A program made the translations under genes and the position numbers. DNA of 64,000 nt from Sphingorhabdus wooponensis. GTDB taxonomy: Bacteria > Pseudomonadota > Alphaproteobacteria > Sphingomonadales > Sphingomonadaceae. The DNA is taken from the NCBI RefSeq assembly GCF_003933235.1, contig NZ_RWJI01000001.1, forward strand, positions 1 through 64,000, written 5' to 3'. Below the pieces are notes generated by a model that ran no database searches, was not told the DNA's origin, and worked only from the letters and a program-made list of their open reading frames with translations. Below are positions 46,298-55,821 of this stretch, piece after piece; position 1 is the stretch's first letter, and each line of letters opens with the position of its first letter.

Positions 46298-49066
46298 ATG
46301 ACCGAAACTCCTGACTCACCGAAACAAGACTATCGCGACAGCGTCTTCTTGCCCAAAACCGATTTTCCGATGAAGGCTGGCCTTCCGCAGAAAGAGCCCG
46401 GGATATTAAAGCGCTGGCAGGCGCAGGATTTTTATGCGGAGCTGCGCAATCGCCGTCGCGGGCGTGAGAAGTTCATTCTGCATGATGGCCCGCCTTATGC
46501 GAATGGCGACATGCATATCGGCCACGCGCTGAACCATATTCTGAAGGATATGGTTGTCCGCACGCAGACATTGCTGGGCAAAGATGCGCCTTATGTGCCC
46601 GGTTGGGATTGCCATGGCTTGCCCATTGAATGGAAGGTTGAGGAGCAATATCGCAAGAAAAAGCGCAACAAGGACGAAGTTCCGGCGCAAGAATTCCGAG
46701 CCGAATGCCGGGCCTATGCGCAAAATTGGGTCGATACACAGCGCGAGCAATTGAAGCGTTTGGGCATCAATGCCGATTGGGACAATCCCTATCTGACGAT
46801 GGATTTTCAGGCCGAAGCAACGATTGTTTCGGAGCTTTTGAAATTTGCCGAAAGCGGCCAGCTCTATCGCGGCGCGAAGCCCGTCATGTGGTCGCCCGTT
46901 GAGAAGACCGCGTTGGCCGAAGCCGAAATTGAGTATGAGGACATCACATCAACGCAGATCGATGTGGCGTTTGAGATTATCGAGAGCCCTATTGACGCGT
47001 TGAAGGGCGCTTACGCAGTTATCTGGACAACGACACCGTGGACGATTCCGGTCAATCAGGCGATCGCTTATGGGCCGGATGTTGAGTATCGGATTTGCCG
47101 TAAACGCCAAGATGACGGTCGCCAATATATTGTTGGGTTGGAGCTCTTGGGAGCATTCGGAGCGCGTCTGGGTGATGAGTTGGTTCCACTTAAGGCCATC
47201 AAAGGCTCAGACCTAGCCGGAACCATGGTTCGCCACCCAATGCACGCGCTCGGCGGTTTCTTTGCCAAGCCCCGACCAATGCTCGCGGGCGATTTCGTTA
47301 CCACCGACAGCGGTACGGGCCTTGTCCATATGGCCCCCGACCATGGCGAAGATGACTTTGACCTGTGCAAGGCCAATGGCATTGAGCCGTTGTTCGCAGT
47401 TGAAGGCGATGGCAAATATCGCGCCGACTGGCTCTGGCTCGGCGGTGAGGGTAGCGTCATCAACCCCAAGTTTAACGCGCCTGACGGCCCGATCTGCGCG
47501 GCTTTGCACGAAGCTGGTGGATTGCTCGCGGCGTCGGCGGATTATAAGCACAGCTATCCGCATAGCTGGCGGTCGAAGGCGAAGGTCATCTACCGCTGCA
47601 CCCCGCAATGGTTTGTGCCGATGGACAAGGCGTCGGCCGATGGCGCGCTGCGTGAAAAGGCGATGACCGCGATTTCGCAAACCCGTTGGGTACCTGAAAA
47701 GGGCCAAAATCGTATCACCGCAATGGTCGAAGGCCGCCCCGATTGGGTGCTGTCGCGCCAACGCGCATGGGGCGTTCCGATTACTTTGTTCGTGGATCGC
47801 AAATCTGGCCAATATCTCTGCGACGCGGGTGTTAACGCACGCATCATCGCGGGCGTGCGTGAAATGGGCGTCGATGCCTGGTCCGATGAACGCGCACAGG
47901 CATATTTGGGCAGCGATTATGCCTTGGCTGATTATGAGCGCGTCACCGATATTTTGGACGTGTGGTTCGATTCGGGCTGCACCCATGCATTTGTGCTTGA
48001 AAGCGGGCGCTGGCCTGACCTGTCATGGCCTGCGGATCTCTATTTGGAAGGCAGCGACCAACATCGTGGTTGGTTCCAATCGTCCTTGCTGCAAAGTTGC
48101 GGCACGCGCGGCCGTGCGCCCTATAATGCCGTGCTAACGCATGGTTTTACTATGGATCAAAAGGGCATGAAAATGTCCAAGTCGCTGGGCAACACCATCA
48201 ACCCGTTGGACCTGATGCGCGATAATGGCGCGGATATCTTGCGCTTATGGGCGTTGACCGTGGACTTCACGGAGGATCATCGCATCGGTAAGGAAATCCT
48301 TGCTGGCGTGTCCGACCAATATCGCAAATTGCGCAACACCTTCCGCTATTTGCTTGGCGCACTCGATGGATTTTCCGATGCGGAAAAGGTTGCAGTTACC
48401 GATATGCCAGAGCTGGAGCGTTATATGCTTCATCTGCTCGCCGACATGGACGCGAAGTTGAAGACGGCGGTCAATGACTTTGACTTTAACAGTTATGTCC
48501 GCTTGCTGACCGAGTTTTGCAACGAAGATCTGTCGGCCTTCTTCTTCGATATCCGCAAAGATTGCCTCTATTGCGATGCCGCGACTGATCCGAAGCGGAT
48601 GGCTTATCGCACAGTACTGGACACGCTGTTCCACGCGCTCGTCCGCTATGCTGCCCCGGTGTTGGTGTTTACCAGCGAAGAAGTTTGGCAGACGCGCTTC
48701 CCCGATGCGGACAGCGTGCATTTTTCGGAATGGCCCGATGTTAATGCTGGTTGGATTGATGCAAAATTGTCCGAAAATTGGCTTAGCATAAGGGGAAGCC
48801 GTATGCTGGCAAATGAGGTGATCGAGCCTATGCGCCGCAACAAGGAAATCGGCTCAAGTCTGGAAGTCGAATATAGCTATAATGGCGATCCGGGTGAGGT
48901 CGACCTAGCAGAAATATTTATCGTGTCGGCGGTGCATCATGGTCGCGAGACAAGCGCAGTCAAAACCACCAACCACAAATGTGGTCGCTGCTGGCGACAT
49001 TTGCCTCAGGTTGTTGAAGACGGCGCGCTTTGTGGTCGGTGTGCGGATGTTGTGGGTGGGGAATAA
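46298..49066 (+). CDS. ileS: Isoleucyl-tRNA synthetase
   Basis: 922 residues from the ATG at 46298; the longer frame begins at a TTG without support. HIGH motif in 'DMHIGHALNHIL' (about 73-76), KMSKS in 'GMKMSKSLGN' (about 625), editing domain about 200-400, and a C-terminal zinc finger 'CGRCWRHLPQ...CGRCADVV'. It charges tRNA-Ile. This is the class I, pseudomonic-acid-sensitive bacterial form. An inverted-repeat element separates it from lspA. Confidence 0.96.
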   Translation: MTETPDSPKQDYRDSVFLPKTDFPMKAGLPQKEPGILKRWQAQDFYAELRNRRRGREKFILHDGPPYANGDMHIGHALNHILKDMVVRTQTLLGKDAPYVPGWDCHGLPIEWKVEEQYRKKKRNKDEVPAQEFRAECRAYAQNWVDTQREQLKRLGINADWDNPYLTMDFQAEATIVSELLKFAESGQLYRGAKPVMWSPVEKTALAEAEIEYEDITSTQIDVAFEIIESPIDALKGAYAVIWTTTPWTIPVNQAIAYGPDVEYRICRKRQDDGRQYIVGLELLGAFGARLGDELVPLKAIKGSDLAGTMVRHPMHALGGFFAKPRPMLAGDFVTTDSGTGLVHMAPDHGEDDFDLCKANGIEPLFAVEGDGKYRADWLWLGGEGSVINPKFNAPDGPICAALHEAGGLLAASADYKHSYPHSWRSKAKVIYRCTPQWFVPMDKASADGALREKAMTAISQTRWVPEKGQNRITAMVEGRPDWVLSRQRAWGVPITLFVDRKSGQYLCDAGVNARIIAGVREMGVDAWSDERAQAYLGSDYALADYERVTDILDVWFDSGCTHAFVLESGRWPDLSWPADLYLEGSDQHRGWFQSSLLQSCGTRGRAPYNAVLTHGFTMDQKGMKMSKSLGNTINPLDLMRDNGADILRLWALTVDFTEDHRIGKEILAGVSDQYRKLRNTFRYLLGALDGFSDAEKVAVTDMPELERYMLHLLADMDAKLKTAVNDFDFNSYVRLLTEFCNEDLSAFFFDIRKDCLYCDAATDPKRMAYRTVLDTLFHALVRYAAPVLVFTSEEVWQTRFPDADSVHFSEWPDVNAGWIDAKLSENWLSIRGSRMLANEVIEPMRRNKEIGSSLEVEYSYNGDPGEVDLAEIFIVSAVHHGRETSAVKTTNHKCGRCWRHLPQVVEDGALCGRCADVVGGE

Positions 49067-49080
49067 CCATACTCCCATGA

Positions 49081-49152
49081 TCGTGATCCTGAACTTGTTT
49101 CAGGATAACGCACGGCGGCAGTTTGTTATGCTGAAACAAGTTCAGCATGACG
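49081..49152. repeat. Inverted repeat element with CTGAACTTGTTTCAG arms
   Basis: CTGAACTTGTTTCAG (49089-49103) is repeated as its exact reverse complement CTGAAACAAGTTCAG (49131-49145), 27 bases apart. Each arm is itself a small hairpin (CTGAA/TTCAG). It lies between ileS and lspA. I recall this CTGAACTTGTTTCAG word as a common dispersed repeat in sphingomonad genomes. Confidence 0.85.
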
Positions 49153-49175
49153 CGAAATTGAGTTAGGACGCGCTC

Positions 49176-49724
49176 ATGATCCCAAATCCCAAATTCCGCC
49201 TTCAGGGCCTCATGCTCGCTAGCCTTGTGTTCATCGCCGATCAAATGGTGAAATTCGCAATGCTTGGGCCGTTGCAGTTGAAAGAGCGCGGCGTCATTCA
49301 CATCGTGTCGTTTTTTGACTTACGCTACGCAGAAAATCGGGGCGTTTCGATGAGTTTCCTAACCGCGGATAGCGATGGCGAACGTTGGGCGCTGGTTGCG
49401 CTGACTTCAGTAATTGCAGCGGGTGTAGGGGTGTGGATGTGGCGTGAGAAATTGCGCGGTGATGTCCTGGCTTTGTCATTGGTCTTAGGCGGTGCACTTG
49501 GAAACATCGTTGATCGGGCGCGTTATGGTTATGTCGTGGATTATGCAGATCTGCATTTTGGGGCATTCCGACCTTTTTACATATTCAATCTGGCCGACGC
49601 CTGCATCAGCATGGGCGTATTGATATTGCTTGCCCGCGCGTTCCTGATAGGTGACAAGGAAACCGGTCGCGGCCCTGATGTTCAGGAATCTGCAAGTAAT
49701 GCCGACATAGTGGAGAAGTCATGA
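49176..49724 (+). CDS. lspA: Lipoprotein signal peptidase (signal peptidase II)
   Basis: 182 residues with four membrane helices. The aspartate-protease catalytic pair is in 'GNIVDRARYGYVVDY' and 'FNLADACISMGV'; 'AENRGVSMSFL' is the usual conserved N-x-G region. It cuts the signal peptide from diacylated prolipoproteins in the inner membrane. TAGGA precedes the ATG. Its stop overlaps the start of the first of two small lipoprotein genes, which are its likely substrates along with the other lipoproteins in this window. Confidence 0.96.
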   Translation: MIPNPKFRLQGLMLASLVFIADQMVKFAMLGPLQLKERGVIHIVSFFDLRYAENRGVSMSFLTADSDGERWALVALTSVIAAGVGVWMWREKLRGDVLALSLVLGGALGNIVDRARYGYVVDYADLHFGAFRPFYIFNLADACISMGVLILLARAFLIGDKETGRGPDVQESASNADIVEKS

Positions 49725-49978
49725 AGCGGATATCTATCTTAGCGGCGGCGTCAGTTGCTTTTCTTGTGCTTTCGGGATGCGGTACAACCAGCATCTATGA
49801 CCGTGAGCGGCCCGATGAATTCGCGGTGAGCCGCTCAAAGCCAATCGAAGTTCCCAAGAACTTCACCTTGCCAACGCCGACCCCTAATGCGCCGCGTCCG
49901 CAGGATGGCGACACTAAACAGCAGGTTTTGGACGCCATGTTTGGTGGCGCTGCGCCTGCGACTGCTCCCCGCCCATAA
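49721..49978 (+). CDS. Small DUF3035-type lipoprotein (BamF-like), copy 1
   Basis: 85 residues. It has a lipoprotein signal peptide ('VAFLVLSGCGTTS', lipobox LSGC) followed by 'RPDEFAVSRSKPIEVPKNFTLPTP', the hallmark of the alphaproteobacterial DUF3035 family. In Caulobacter a DUF3035 protein was described as BamF, a component of the outer-membrane assembly complex. The mature protein is proline-rich and lacks a clear fold. Start is the ATG overlapping the lspA stop (4 bases). A second member follows 11 bp downstream or less. Confidence 0.85.
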   Translation: MKRISILAAASVAFLVLSGCGTTSIYDRERPDEFAVSRSKPIEVPKNFTLPTPTPNAPRPQDGDTKQQVLDAMFGGAAPATAPRP

Positions 49979-50001
49979 CTCGGCCTGAAATGGATATATA
50001 T

Positions 50002-50415
50002 ATGAACACCAAACCTGTCCTTTTTGCCGTTGCGATGATGACGCTTCCTATGCTGTCGGGATGTGGATCTATGGGGAGCATATTAGGTGGCGATCAGGCC
50101 GCTGCCCCATCGGTTGGCCGCGCTGCGCCATTGGTAGTTCCGCCCGACTTTGCTCTTGAGCCGACAGTGGCCTCTGCCATCCGCCCCGCCGAATCCGGTC
50201 AGGAACAGATGCTGGAGACTTTATTCGGCGGTACCGCTGCGCGCTCTGCTGCCGAACGTGCGATTTCGACGACATCAGGCGCTGCCGAATTAGGCATTCG
50301 CTCATCTGTCGGTGATCCGCAGACTACGACCGTAAATAAGGGCAGCATCACGCGCGATATCGTCGCCGCACCCGAAGGTGATGGTCAAACCGCGCAGGCT
50401 GTTATTCCGGGTTAA
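50002..50415 (+). CDS. DUF3035-type lipoprotein, copy 2
   Basis: 137 residues from the ATG at 50002; an ATG at 49990 adds four residues. Lipobox 'MLSGCGSM', then 'APLVVPPDFALEPT', the same proline-rich DUF3035 phrase as copy 1, followed by a longer C-terminus ('MLETLFGGTAARSAAERAI'). It is a paralogue of the neighbouring gene with a different tail. Both probably work at the outer membrane with the beta-barrel assembly machinery, inferred from the BamF connection. It converges on dxs, 21 bases between stops. Confidence 0.8.
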   Translation: MNTKPVLFAVAMMTLPMLSGCGSMGSILGGDQAAAPSVGRAAPLVVPPDFALEPTVASAIRPAESGQEQMLETLFGGTAARSAAERAISTTSGAAELGIRSSVGDPQTTTVNKGSITRDIVAAPEGDGQTAQAVIPG

Positions 50416-50436
50416 TGAAGTGGGAGCGGCGCGACC

Positions 50437-52368
50437 TTAAGCGCGCACGCTTGCCTCTTCAACACCTGCGCTATTGTGGCGCAGCGCCTTCAATACAGTT
50501 TCGACGATTTGCGGCGCATTGAGCCCTGCTTCGTCATATTGTTTCTGCGGGCTATCATGTTCTTGGAATATATCGGGCAGGCGCATCGTGCGGATTTTTA
50601 GGCCTGTGTCCATCAAACCAGCGTCGCTGGCTAAGGTCAGTACATGTGCGCCAAGGCCGCCAACGGCTGCTTCTTCAACTGTCACGACAACTTCATGCGT
50701 GGCAATGAGGTGGCGGATCATTTTTTCGTCCAGCGGCTTGGCAAAGCGTAAGTCTGCAACGGTGGTGCTAAGACCCTTTGCGTCCAGCATATCTGCTGCC
50801 TTCATCGCTTCGGCCAGACGGGTGCCGAGTGACAAGATCGCGACCTTCTTGCCCTCACGAACGATACGACCTTTGCCTATTTCGAGCTGCTGGGGCACTT
50901 CGGGCAAAGGAACGCCCGTGCCATTGCCGCGCGGATAGCGGAACGCGATTGGGCCGCTGTCGTGCAAAACGGCGGTGTAGGTCATGTGGACCAACTCTGC
51001 CTCATCCGCAGGGGACATGACGACCATATTAGGCAGCGTTGCAAGATATGTAATGTCGAATGACCCGGCATGGGTGCTGCCGTCGGCGCCCACCAAACCG
51101 GCGCGGTCAATGGCGAAACGGACGGGCAGATTCTGGATCGCGACATCATGCACGACTTGGTCATAAGCGCGTTGCAGGAAGGTCGAGTAAATCGCGCAGA
51201 AGGGACGCATGCCTTGCGCGGCGAGGCCAGCGGCGAAAGTTACGGCATGTTGTTCTGCGATGCCCACATCAAATGAGCGTTCAGGGTGCGCGGCGGAGAA
51301 TTTGTCGACACCCGTGCCGCCGGGCATGGCAGCGGTAATTGCACAGATTTTGGGATCGGTTTCCGCAAGCTTGGCCAGCGTTTCGCCAAACACATTTTGA
51401 TAGGCAGGTGGACCGCCACCGGGGCCCTTATCTTGTTTGCCCGTCATTACGTCGAATTTCACAACGCCATGATATTTGTCGGCTGCCGCTTCGGCTGGGG
51501 CGTAACCCTTGCCCTTTTGCGTGACGACATGAATCAGGACCGGACCTTCGGCATTGTCGCGCACATTTTCGAGGACCGGGATCAGCTGGTCGAGATTATG
51601 GCCATCGATAGGGCCGACATAGTAAAAGCCAAGCTCTTCAAACAATGTGCCGCCCATCGCCATGCCACGCGCGAATTCTTCGGCCTTTGATGCGGCCGAA
51701 TAAATGCGGCGCGACAGGCGCTTGGCGACCTTGCTCGCCAGACTGCGCAGGCCCAGATATTCGCTCGAGGACACGAGCCGTGACAAATAAGCCGACAGGC
51801 CACCTACGGGCGGGGCGATCGACATATCATTGTCGTTCAGTATGACGACCAAGCGATTGCCAGCGGCTTGCGCATTGTTCATCGCCTCATAGGCCATGCC
51901 AGCGGACATGGACCCATCGCCAATGACGGCAATAGCTTTACCGGGCTTGCCAGCAATCTTGTTGGCGACAGCAAAGCCCAAGGCGGCGGAAATGGATGTT
52001 GAGCTATGTGCCGCGCCGAACGGATCATATTCGCTTTCGCTGCGCTTTGTGAAGCCCGAGAGCCCGCCGCCTGTGCGCAAAGTGCGGATGCGGTCGCGGC
52101 GTCCGGTGAGGATTTTATGCGGGTAGCATTGATGGCCTACATCCCAGACCAACCGGTCATCGGGCGTGTTGAAAACATAATGGATGGCGGTGGTTAGTTC
52201 CACAACGCCAAGACCTGCGCCCAAATGCCCCCCTGTGACCGATACGGCAGAAATGGTCTCTGCGCGCAATTCGTCGGCAAGCTGGCGAAGCTGCGACGCG
52301 GCAAGATTACGTAGGTCCGAGGGCACTTTAACCGTATCAAGTAACGGCGTGTCAGGCGAATGTGTCAT
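50437..52368 (-). CDS. dxs: 1-deoxy-D-xylulose-5-phosphate synthase
   Basis: 643 residues. Thiamine-diphosphate motif '[17 protein letters not shown]' (about 152-168), '[31 protein letters not shown]' near the N-terminus, and the transketolase-like '[17 protein letters not shown]' with catalytic Glu. It makes DXP from pyruvate and glyceraldehyde 3-phosphate, first step of the MEP isoprenoid pathway. Length is standard (about 640). Confidence 0.97.
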   Translation of the reverse strand: MTHSPDTPLLDTVKVPSDLRNLAASQLRQLADELRAETISAVSVTGGHLGAGLGVVELTTAIHYVFNTPDDRLVWDVGHQCYPHKILTGRRDRIRTLRTGGGLSGFTKRSESEYDPFGAAHSSTSISAALGFAVANKIAGKPGKAIAVIGDGSMSAGMAYEAMNNAQAAGNRLVVILNDNDMSIAPPVGGLSAYLSRLVSSSEYLGLRSLASKVAKRLSRRIYSAASKAEEFARGMAMGGTLFEELGFYYVGPIDGHNLDQLIPVLENVRDNAEGPVLIHVVTQKGKGYAPAEAAADKYHGVVKFDVMTGKQDKGPGGGPPAYQNVFGETLAKLAETDPKICAITAAMPGGTGVDKFSAAHPERSFDVGIAEQHAVTFAAGLAAQGMRPFCAIYSTFLQRAYDQVVHDVAIQNLPVRFAIDRAGLVGADGSTHAGSFDITYLATLPNMVVMSPADEAELVHMTYTAVLHDSGPIAFRYPRGNGTGVPLPEVPQQLEIGKGRIVREGKKVAILSLGTRLAEAMKAADMLDAKGLSTTVADLRFAKPLDEKMIRHLIATHEVVVTVEEAAVGGLGAHVLTLASDAGLMDTGLKIRTMRLPDIFQEHDSPQKQYDEAGLNAPQIVETVLKALRHNSAGVEEASVRA

Positions 52369-52422
52369 GCTTTAAGCTTAGCGGTGTTTTATCGGGCTGT
52401 CGAACGGGTAATTGCGGCTATA

Positions 52423-52920
52423 TCAATCACAATCGGCACATTTGCCACGTACTTCGATGACGGGGCGTACTTGCGCAAAGCCAGCATGTTCCGCCGCTGC
52501 CCGAACACTCATGGTCAATGCATCATCGTCAATATGCGTTGCGGTGCCGCAGCTATCGCAGATCAGGAAAATGCAATCATGCAAGCACCCCGGGTGCGAG
52601 TTAGCGATATACGCATTCGCGCTTTCCACGCGGCGCGCGAGGTTCGTCGTCACAAATAGGTCCAATATACGATAGACGCTGTTGGGGGCTACGCGTTTGC
52701 CGCGCCTTTGCGACACAAGATCAGCAATATCATAAGCTGACGCTGGCTTTTCAAATGTTGCGAGCACTGCGAATATATCTGACCGCATATCGGTCCATTG
52801 TTCGCCAGCCTCGACAAGCGCGGCTTCTGCGGCTTGCGCAAGCGACGCGCCTGCATGCTTATGATGGTGATGTGCTGCCATATGACCGATGTAGGCGTTG
52901 GCATGCGGCGGGTCAATCAC
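52423..52920 (-). CDS. Fur-family regulator, probable zinc sensor (Zur-like)
   Basis: 165 residues with a GTG start overlapping the stop of the MerC-domain gene (GTGA); an ATG at 52881 gives 152 residues. A His-rich N-terminus ('MAAHHHHKHAG') precedes a winged helix ('ASAYDIADLVSQRRGKRVAPNSVYRILDLF') and a dimerisation domain with structural zinc cysteines 'CDSCGT' and 'CADCD', plus 'HPGCLHDCIFLICD'. The lack of an Irr-type HxH loop and the two CxxC pairs favour Zur or Fur over Irr. Coupling to a MerC-domain protein is typical of Zur-controlled pairs. The metal specificity is inferred. Confidence 0.8.
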   Translation of the reverse strand: MIDPPHANAYIGHMAAHHHHKHAGASLAQAAEAALVEAGEQWTDMRSDIFAVLATFEKPASAYDIADLVSQRRGKRVAPNSVYRILDLFVTTNLARRVESANAYIANSHPGCLHDCIFLICDSCGTATHIDDDALTMSVRAAAEHAGFAQVRPVIEVRGKCADCD

Positions 52921-53300
52921 CGCGCGATTGCAGGTCCGCCTCTAGCCCGGTGGTTCAGTAAATGGCCAAATCCAAGAAGAACAACGCCAATGACTGTCCA
53001 TGCGATCTCCATGATGCCATGTGGCAGGGTCAGTGCGCCGCCCATCATGCCGATACCTAGCGCGCCAACAAAGGCGGGTAAGAACAAGCCATGTGCACGA
53101 AAGCCCTTTCCCAATGCCACAACACCAAGAAGAATTGCGAGGCCCAATCCAGCCTCATGGATCATGGGATTAAGCAACACACCGCTGCCAGACGCAAGAA
53201 TCGCCAGCAAAACGGTTGTTATAAGGCAATGAAACAGACACAGTCCGGCGATGCTGAGGCCCAGCCCGTCCCAACGCCATTTTTGCCATACTTGTGCCAT
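52917..53300 (-). CDS. MerC-domain membrane protein
   Basis: 127 residues, four membrane helices. The first carries a Cys and His ('LSIAGLCLFHCLITTVLLAIL', metal-binding Cys pair as in MerC), as expected for MerC-like metal transporters. The typical second Cys pair of mercury MerC is not obvious, so mercury transport is unlikely; zinc or another metal is more plausible. It is coupled to the downstream Zur-like regulator and a candidate Zur-type site lies 28 bp upstream. Confidence 0.8.
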   Translation of the reverse strand: MAQVWQKWRWDGLGLSIAGLCLFHCLITTVLLAILASGSGVLLNPMIHEAGLGLAILLGVVALGKGFRAHGLFLPAFVGALGIGMMGGALTLPHGIMEIAWTVIGVVLLGFGHLLNHRARGGPAIAR

Positions 53301-53327
53301 GAATTGGTTACTACACTGATTCGATGC

Positions 53328-53339
53328 ACGTTACAACAT
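53328..53339. promoter_or_regulatory. Candidate Zur-type operator
   Basis: On the minus strand this reads ATGTTGTAACGT, eight of ten positions of the TGTTATAACA core of known Zur sites in Proteobacteria. It lies 28 bp upstream of the MerC-domain gene, the right place for an operator. The dyad is imperfect, so this is a suggestion only. Confidence 0.35.
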
Positions 53340-53424
53340 TACATCGCTAAATTGCAGCTTGGTTGACATTTTTTGCAATCTCCTTTGCTTGCGGCAATCT
53401 GCATTAAGCGGCATATCAACGCAC

Positions 53425-54483
53425 ATGGATACTGCGCTCAAATCAACCTCCGCGTCTGAAACCTTGCCAGCACTACCTGCTGCCTTGATTAACTGGCTCA
53501 TGGGTGTCGCTGCCTTGGTCTTTGCAATGGTCGTTGTTGGAGGGATTACGCGCCTGACCGAATCGGGGTTATCGATTACCGAATGGAAACCCATTACCGG
53601 CACGCTTCCCCCACTAAGCGAGGCTGCCTGGGTATCAGAATTTGAGAAATATAAGCAGATACCGGAATATACGCAGATTAACGGCCCTGCAGGCATGACC
53701 ATGGCAGAATTTAAATTCATCTATTTCTGGGAATGGGTGCACCGCTTACTTGGACGGGTCATTGGACTTGCCTTTGCACTTCCGCTGGCATGGTTTTGGA
53801 TAAAGCAAGCCATACCAAAAGGGTATAAGCCACGTTTACTTGCGTTGCTGGCCTTGGGCGGGCTTCAGGGTACGATTGGTTGGTGGATGGTGTCTTCGGG
53901 CCTTTCTGCGCGCACCGATGTCAGTCATTACCGCCTTGCAGTCCATTTGCTCACCGCTTTTATCATTCTGGGTGGGTTGGTTTGGACTGCGCTCGACCTA
54001 AAGGCGCTGGTCAAAAACCCAGCTGCAAAGTCAGCGAGAATCAACCCCTTTACCGCGGCAGTTTTTGCGATTCTATTTATCCAGATGCTGTTGGGTGCAT
54101 GGGTCGCAGGTTTGAACGCGGGTTATGTGTCCAACACCTGGCCTTTGATGAATGACCGACTATATCCCGACGGCGTCGATACCGCTAAAGGCGTTTTCTA
54201 TGCGTTGGTGAATGATCCTTATTTGACGCATTTCGTGCATCGCTGGTGGGCGTGGGTTGCGGTGGTCGCCTTGATCCTGCTGTCGCGCCGCGTCAAGCAG
54301 ACAGGTGCGCGTAGCGCATCCATTGCCATCCACATCACTTTTGGTGTTCAAATCATCTTGGGTATCGCGACGGTTATGACCGGCGTGAACATCGTGCTGG
54401 CGGTATTGCATCAGGCGGTCGGCGCTTTGTTGGTCGCATCTACTGTCTGGGGCGCGCATATATTGGGGCGCGAGGCGGCATAA
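53425..54483 (+). CDS. ctaA: Heme A synthase (COX15/CtaA type)
   Basis: 352 residues from the ATG at 53425. About eight membrane helices in two four-helix halves; conserved histidines in 'WEWVHRLLGRVIGLAF', 'HYRLAVHLLTAF', 'THFVHRWWAWV' and 'VLHQAVGALLVAS'. The N-terminal 'GGITRLTESGLSITEWKPITG' is the family signature. It oxidises heme O to heme A for aa3-type cytochrome oxidase. Start upstream (53359) is unsupported. It is divergent from the MerC-domain gene. Confidence 0.95.
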   Translation: MDTALKSTSASETLPALPAALINWLMGVAALVFAMVVVGGITRLTESGLSITEWKPITGTLPPLSEAAWVSEFEKYKQIPEYTQINGPAGMTMAEFKFIYFWEWVHRLLGRVIGLAFALPLAWFWIKQAIPKGYKPRLLALLALGGLQGTIGWWMVSSGLSARTDVSHYRLAVHLLTAFIILGGLVWTALDLKALVKNPAAKSARINPFTAAVFAILFIQMLLGAWVAGLNAGYVSNTWPLMNDRLYPDGVDTAKGVFYALVNDPYLTHFVHRWWAWVAVVALILLSRRVKQTGARSASIAIHITFGVQIILGIATVMTGVNIVLAVLHQAVGALLVASTVWGAHILGREAA

Positions 54484-54626
54484 CTTTTCAAGAGGTATTA
54501 TTATACCCGTCGCAAAACCCCTGCTTTTGCTTGACTGTTGGGGCTTTAATCGCCATTGGCTCCGCTTCGCATGTGGGTCAGTGATGATTCTACATAATTA
54601 CAAAATTTCGAAAGGTGCGATTAGCG

Positions 54627-55106
54627 ATGAAAACGCTATCCAGAGTTACGAAATCGATTCGTCCACAGGACGTCGAGAAATCGTGGATCCTCATTGACGC
54701 AGAAGGTTTGGTTGTTGGTCGTGTGGCCAGCCTTATCGCCAACATCCTGCGTGGTAAGACCAAGCCAAGCTACACTCCGCACGTTGACTGCGGCGACCAT
54801 GTTGTTGTCATCAACGCGGACAAGGTAAAGTTCACCGGCAAGAAATTGACCGACAAGGTCTATTATCGCCACACCGGCTATATCGGCGGTATCAAGGGCA
54901 TCACTGCTGGCAAAGTGCTGGATAGCAAGTTCCCTGAGCGCGTCCTTGAAAAAGCCGTTGAGCGCATGGTTCCGCGTGGTCCTTTGGGACGTGCGCAAAT
55001 GCGTGCGCTGCATTTGTACAATGGCACCGAGCATCCGCATGCTGGTCAACAGCCAAAGACGCTCGACGTCGCTTCCATGAACCGCAAGAATAAGGTGGGT
55101 GCATAA
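54627..55106 (+). CDS. rplM: 50S ribosomal protein L13
   Basis: 159 residues from the ATG at 54627, with AAAGGTG about ten bases before. '[16 protein letters not shown]', '[34 protein letters not shown]' and '[20 protein letters not shown]' are L13 signatures. It is co-transcribed with rpsI (stop and start share one base, TAATG). About 15 residues longer at the N-terminus than E. coli L13. Confidence 0.97.
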   Translation: MKTLSRVTKSIRPQDVEKSWILIDAEGLVVGRVASLIANILRGKTKPSYTPHVDCGDHVVVINADKVKFTGKKLTDKVYYRHTGYIGGIKGITAGKVLDSKFPERVLEKAVERMVPRGPLGRAQMRALHLYNGTEHPHAGQQPKTLDVASMNRKNKVGA

Positions 55107-55597
55107 TGTCTGATACTGCAAATTCGCTCGCTGATCTCGAAACTTTGGGCGCTGACGTTCAAGCACCCGTACAGATCGCTGCCGTCATTCGTGAACAGGA
55201 AATTGATGCCCAAGGCCGCGCTTATGCAACTGGCCGCCGCAAGGACGCAGTTGCCCGCGTATGGTTGAAGCCTGGCACTGGCAAGATTGTCGTCAATGGC
55301 CGCGACCAGGAAATCTATTTCGCACGTCCTTCGCTGCGCCTCGTCATCAACCAACCGTTCGGCGTTACTGAGCGTACTGGTCAGTATGATGTTATCGCAA
55401 CCGTCAAGGGCGGTGGCCTTTCGGGTCAAGCCGGCGCGGTAAAGCACGGCATCGCGCAAGCACTGTCGAAATATGAGCCAATGCTGCGTAGCGCCGTGAA
55501 GTCGGAAGGCTTCCTGACCCGCGACAGCCGGGTGGTCGAGCGTAAGAAATACGGCAAGGCCAAGGCGCGTAAGAGCTTCCAATTCTCGAAGCGCTAA
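55106..55597 (+). CDS. rpsI: 30S ribosomal protein S9
   Basis: 163 residues. An acidic N-terminal extension of about 35 residues (usual in Alphaproteobacteria) precedes the S9 core: '[28 protein letters not shown]', '[19 protein letters not shown]' and the basic C-terminus 'RSYKK'-like '[17 protein letters not shown]'. ATG overlaps the rplM stop. Two intrinsic terminators follow in tandem. Confidence 0.97.
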   Translation: MSDTANSLADLETLGADVQAPVQIAAVIREQEIDAQGRAYATGRRKDAVARVWLKPGTGKIVVNGRDQEIYFARPSLRLVINQPFGVTERTGQYDVIATVKGGGLSGQAGAVKHGIAQALSKYEPMLRSAVKSEGFLTRDSRVVERKKYGKAKARKSFQFSKR

Positions 55598-55659
55598 ACC
55601 GAAAACTCGGTTTTTCCGAACAAAATCAAGGGGTTGCGAGAAATCGCGGCCCCTTTTTC
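55596..55659 (+). terminator. Tandem intrinsic terminators after rpsI
   Basis: First hairpin AAACCGA/TCGGTTT (55596-55613) runs straight into TTTCC. The second (55628-55655) has AAGGGG/CCCCTT outer and GCGA/TCGC inner stems with a GAAA loop, then TTTTT. Together they should stop transcription efficiently. Confidence 0.85.
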
Positions 55660-55821
55660 TATGTAATGGAGTTAGGCAGTCTCCGCTCCTTTTGAAGATA
55701 CCTAAGATGGCATGTGATTTAACAAGGAAAATGGCAAGCGTTTGCTCTCATGTTCAGAGCAACATATGTGACGATCTTGCGGTGACCTAATGTGCTTGGT
55801 GCTGTTTTAGGCGGGCGCACT
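55660..55821. other. Spacer with no recognisable feature
   Basis: No gene, hairpin or repeat is seen here; it separates the rpsI terminators from the small reading frame at 55822-56022. Confidence 0.6.

Noticed and set aside
47213-47986. 257-residue open frame on the minus strand
   Set aside because: Antisense to ileS with no protein-like features of its own.
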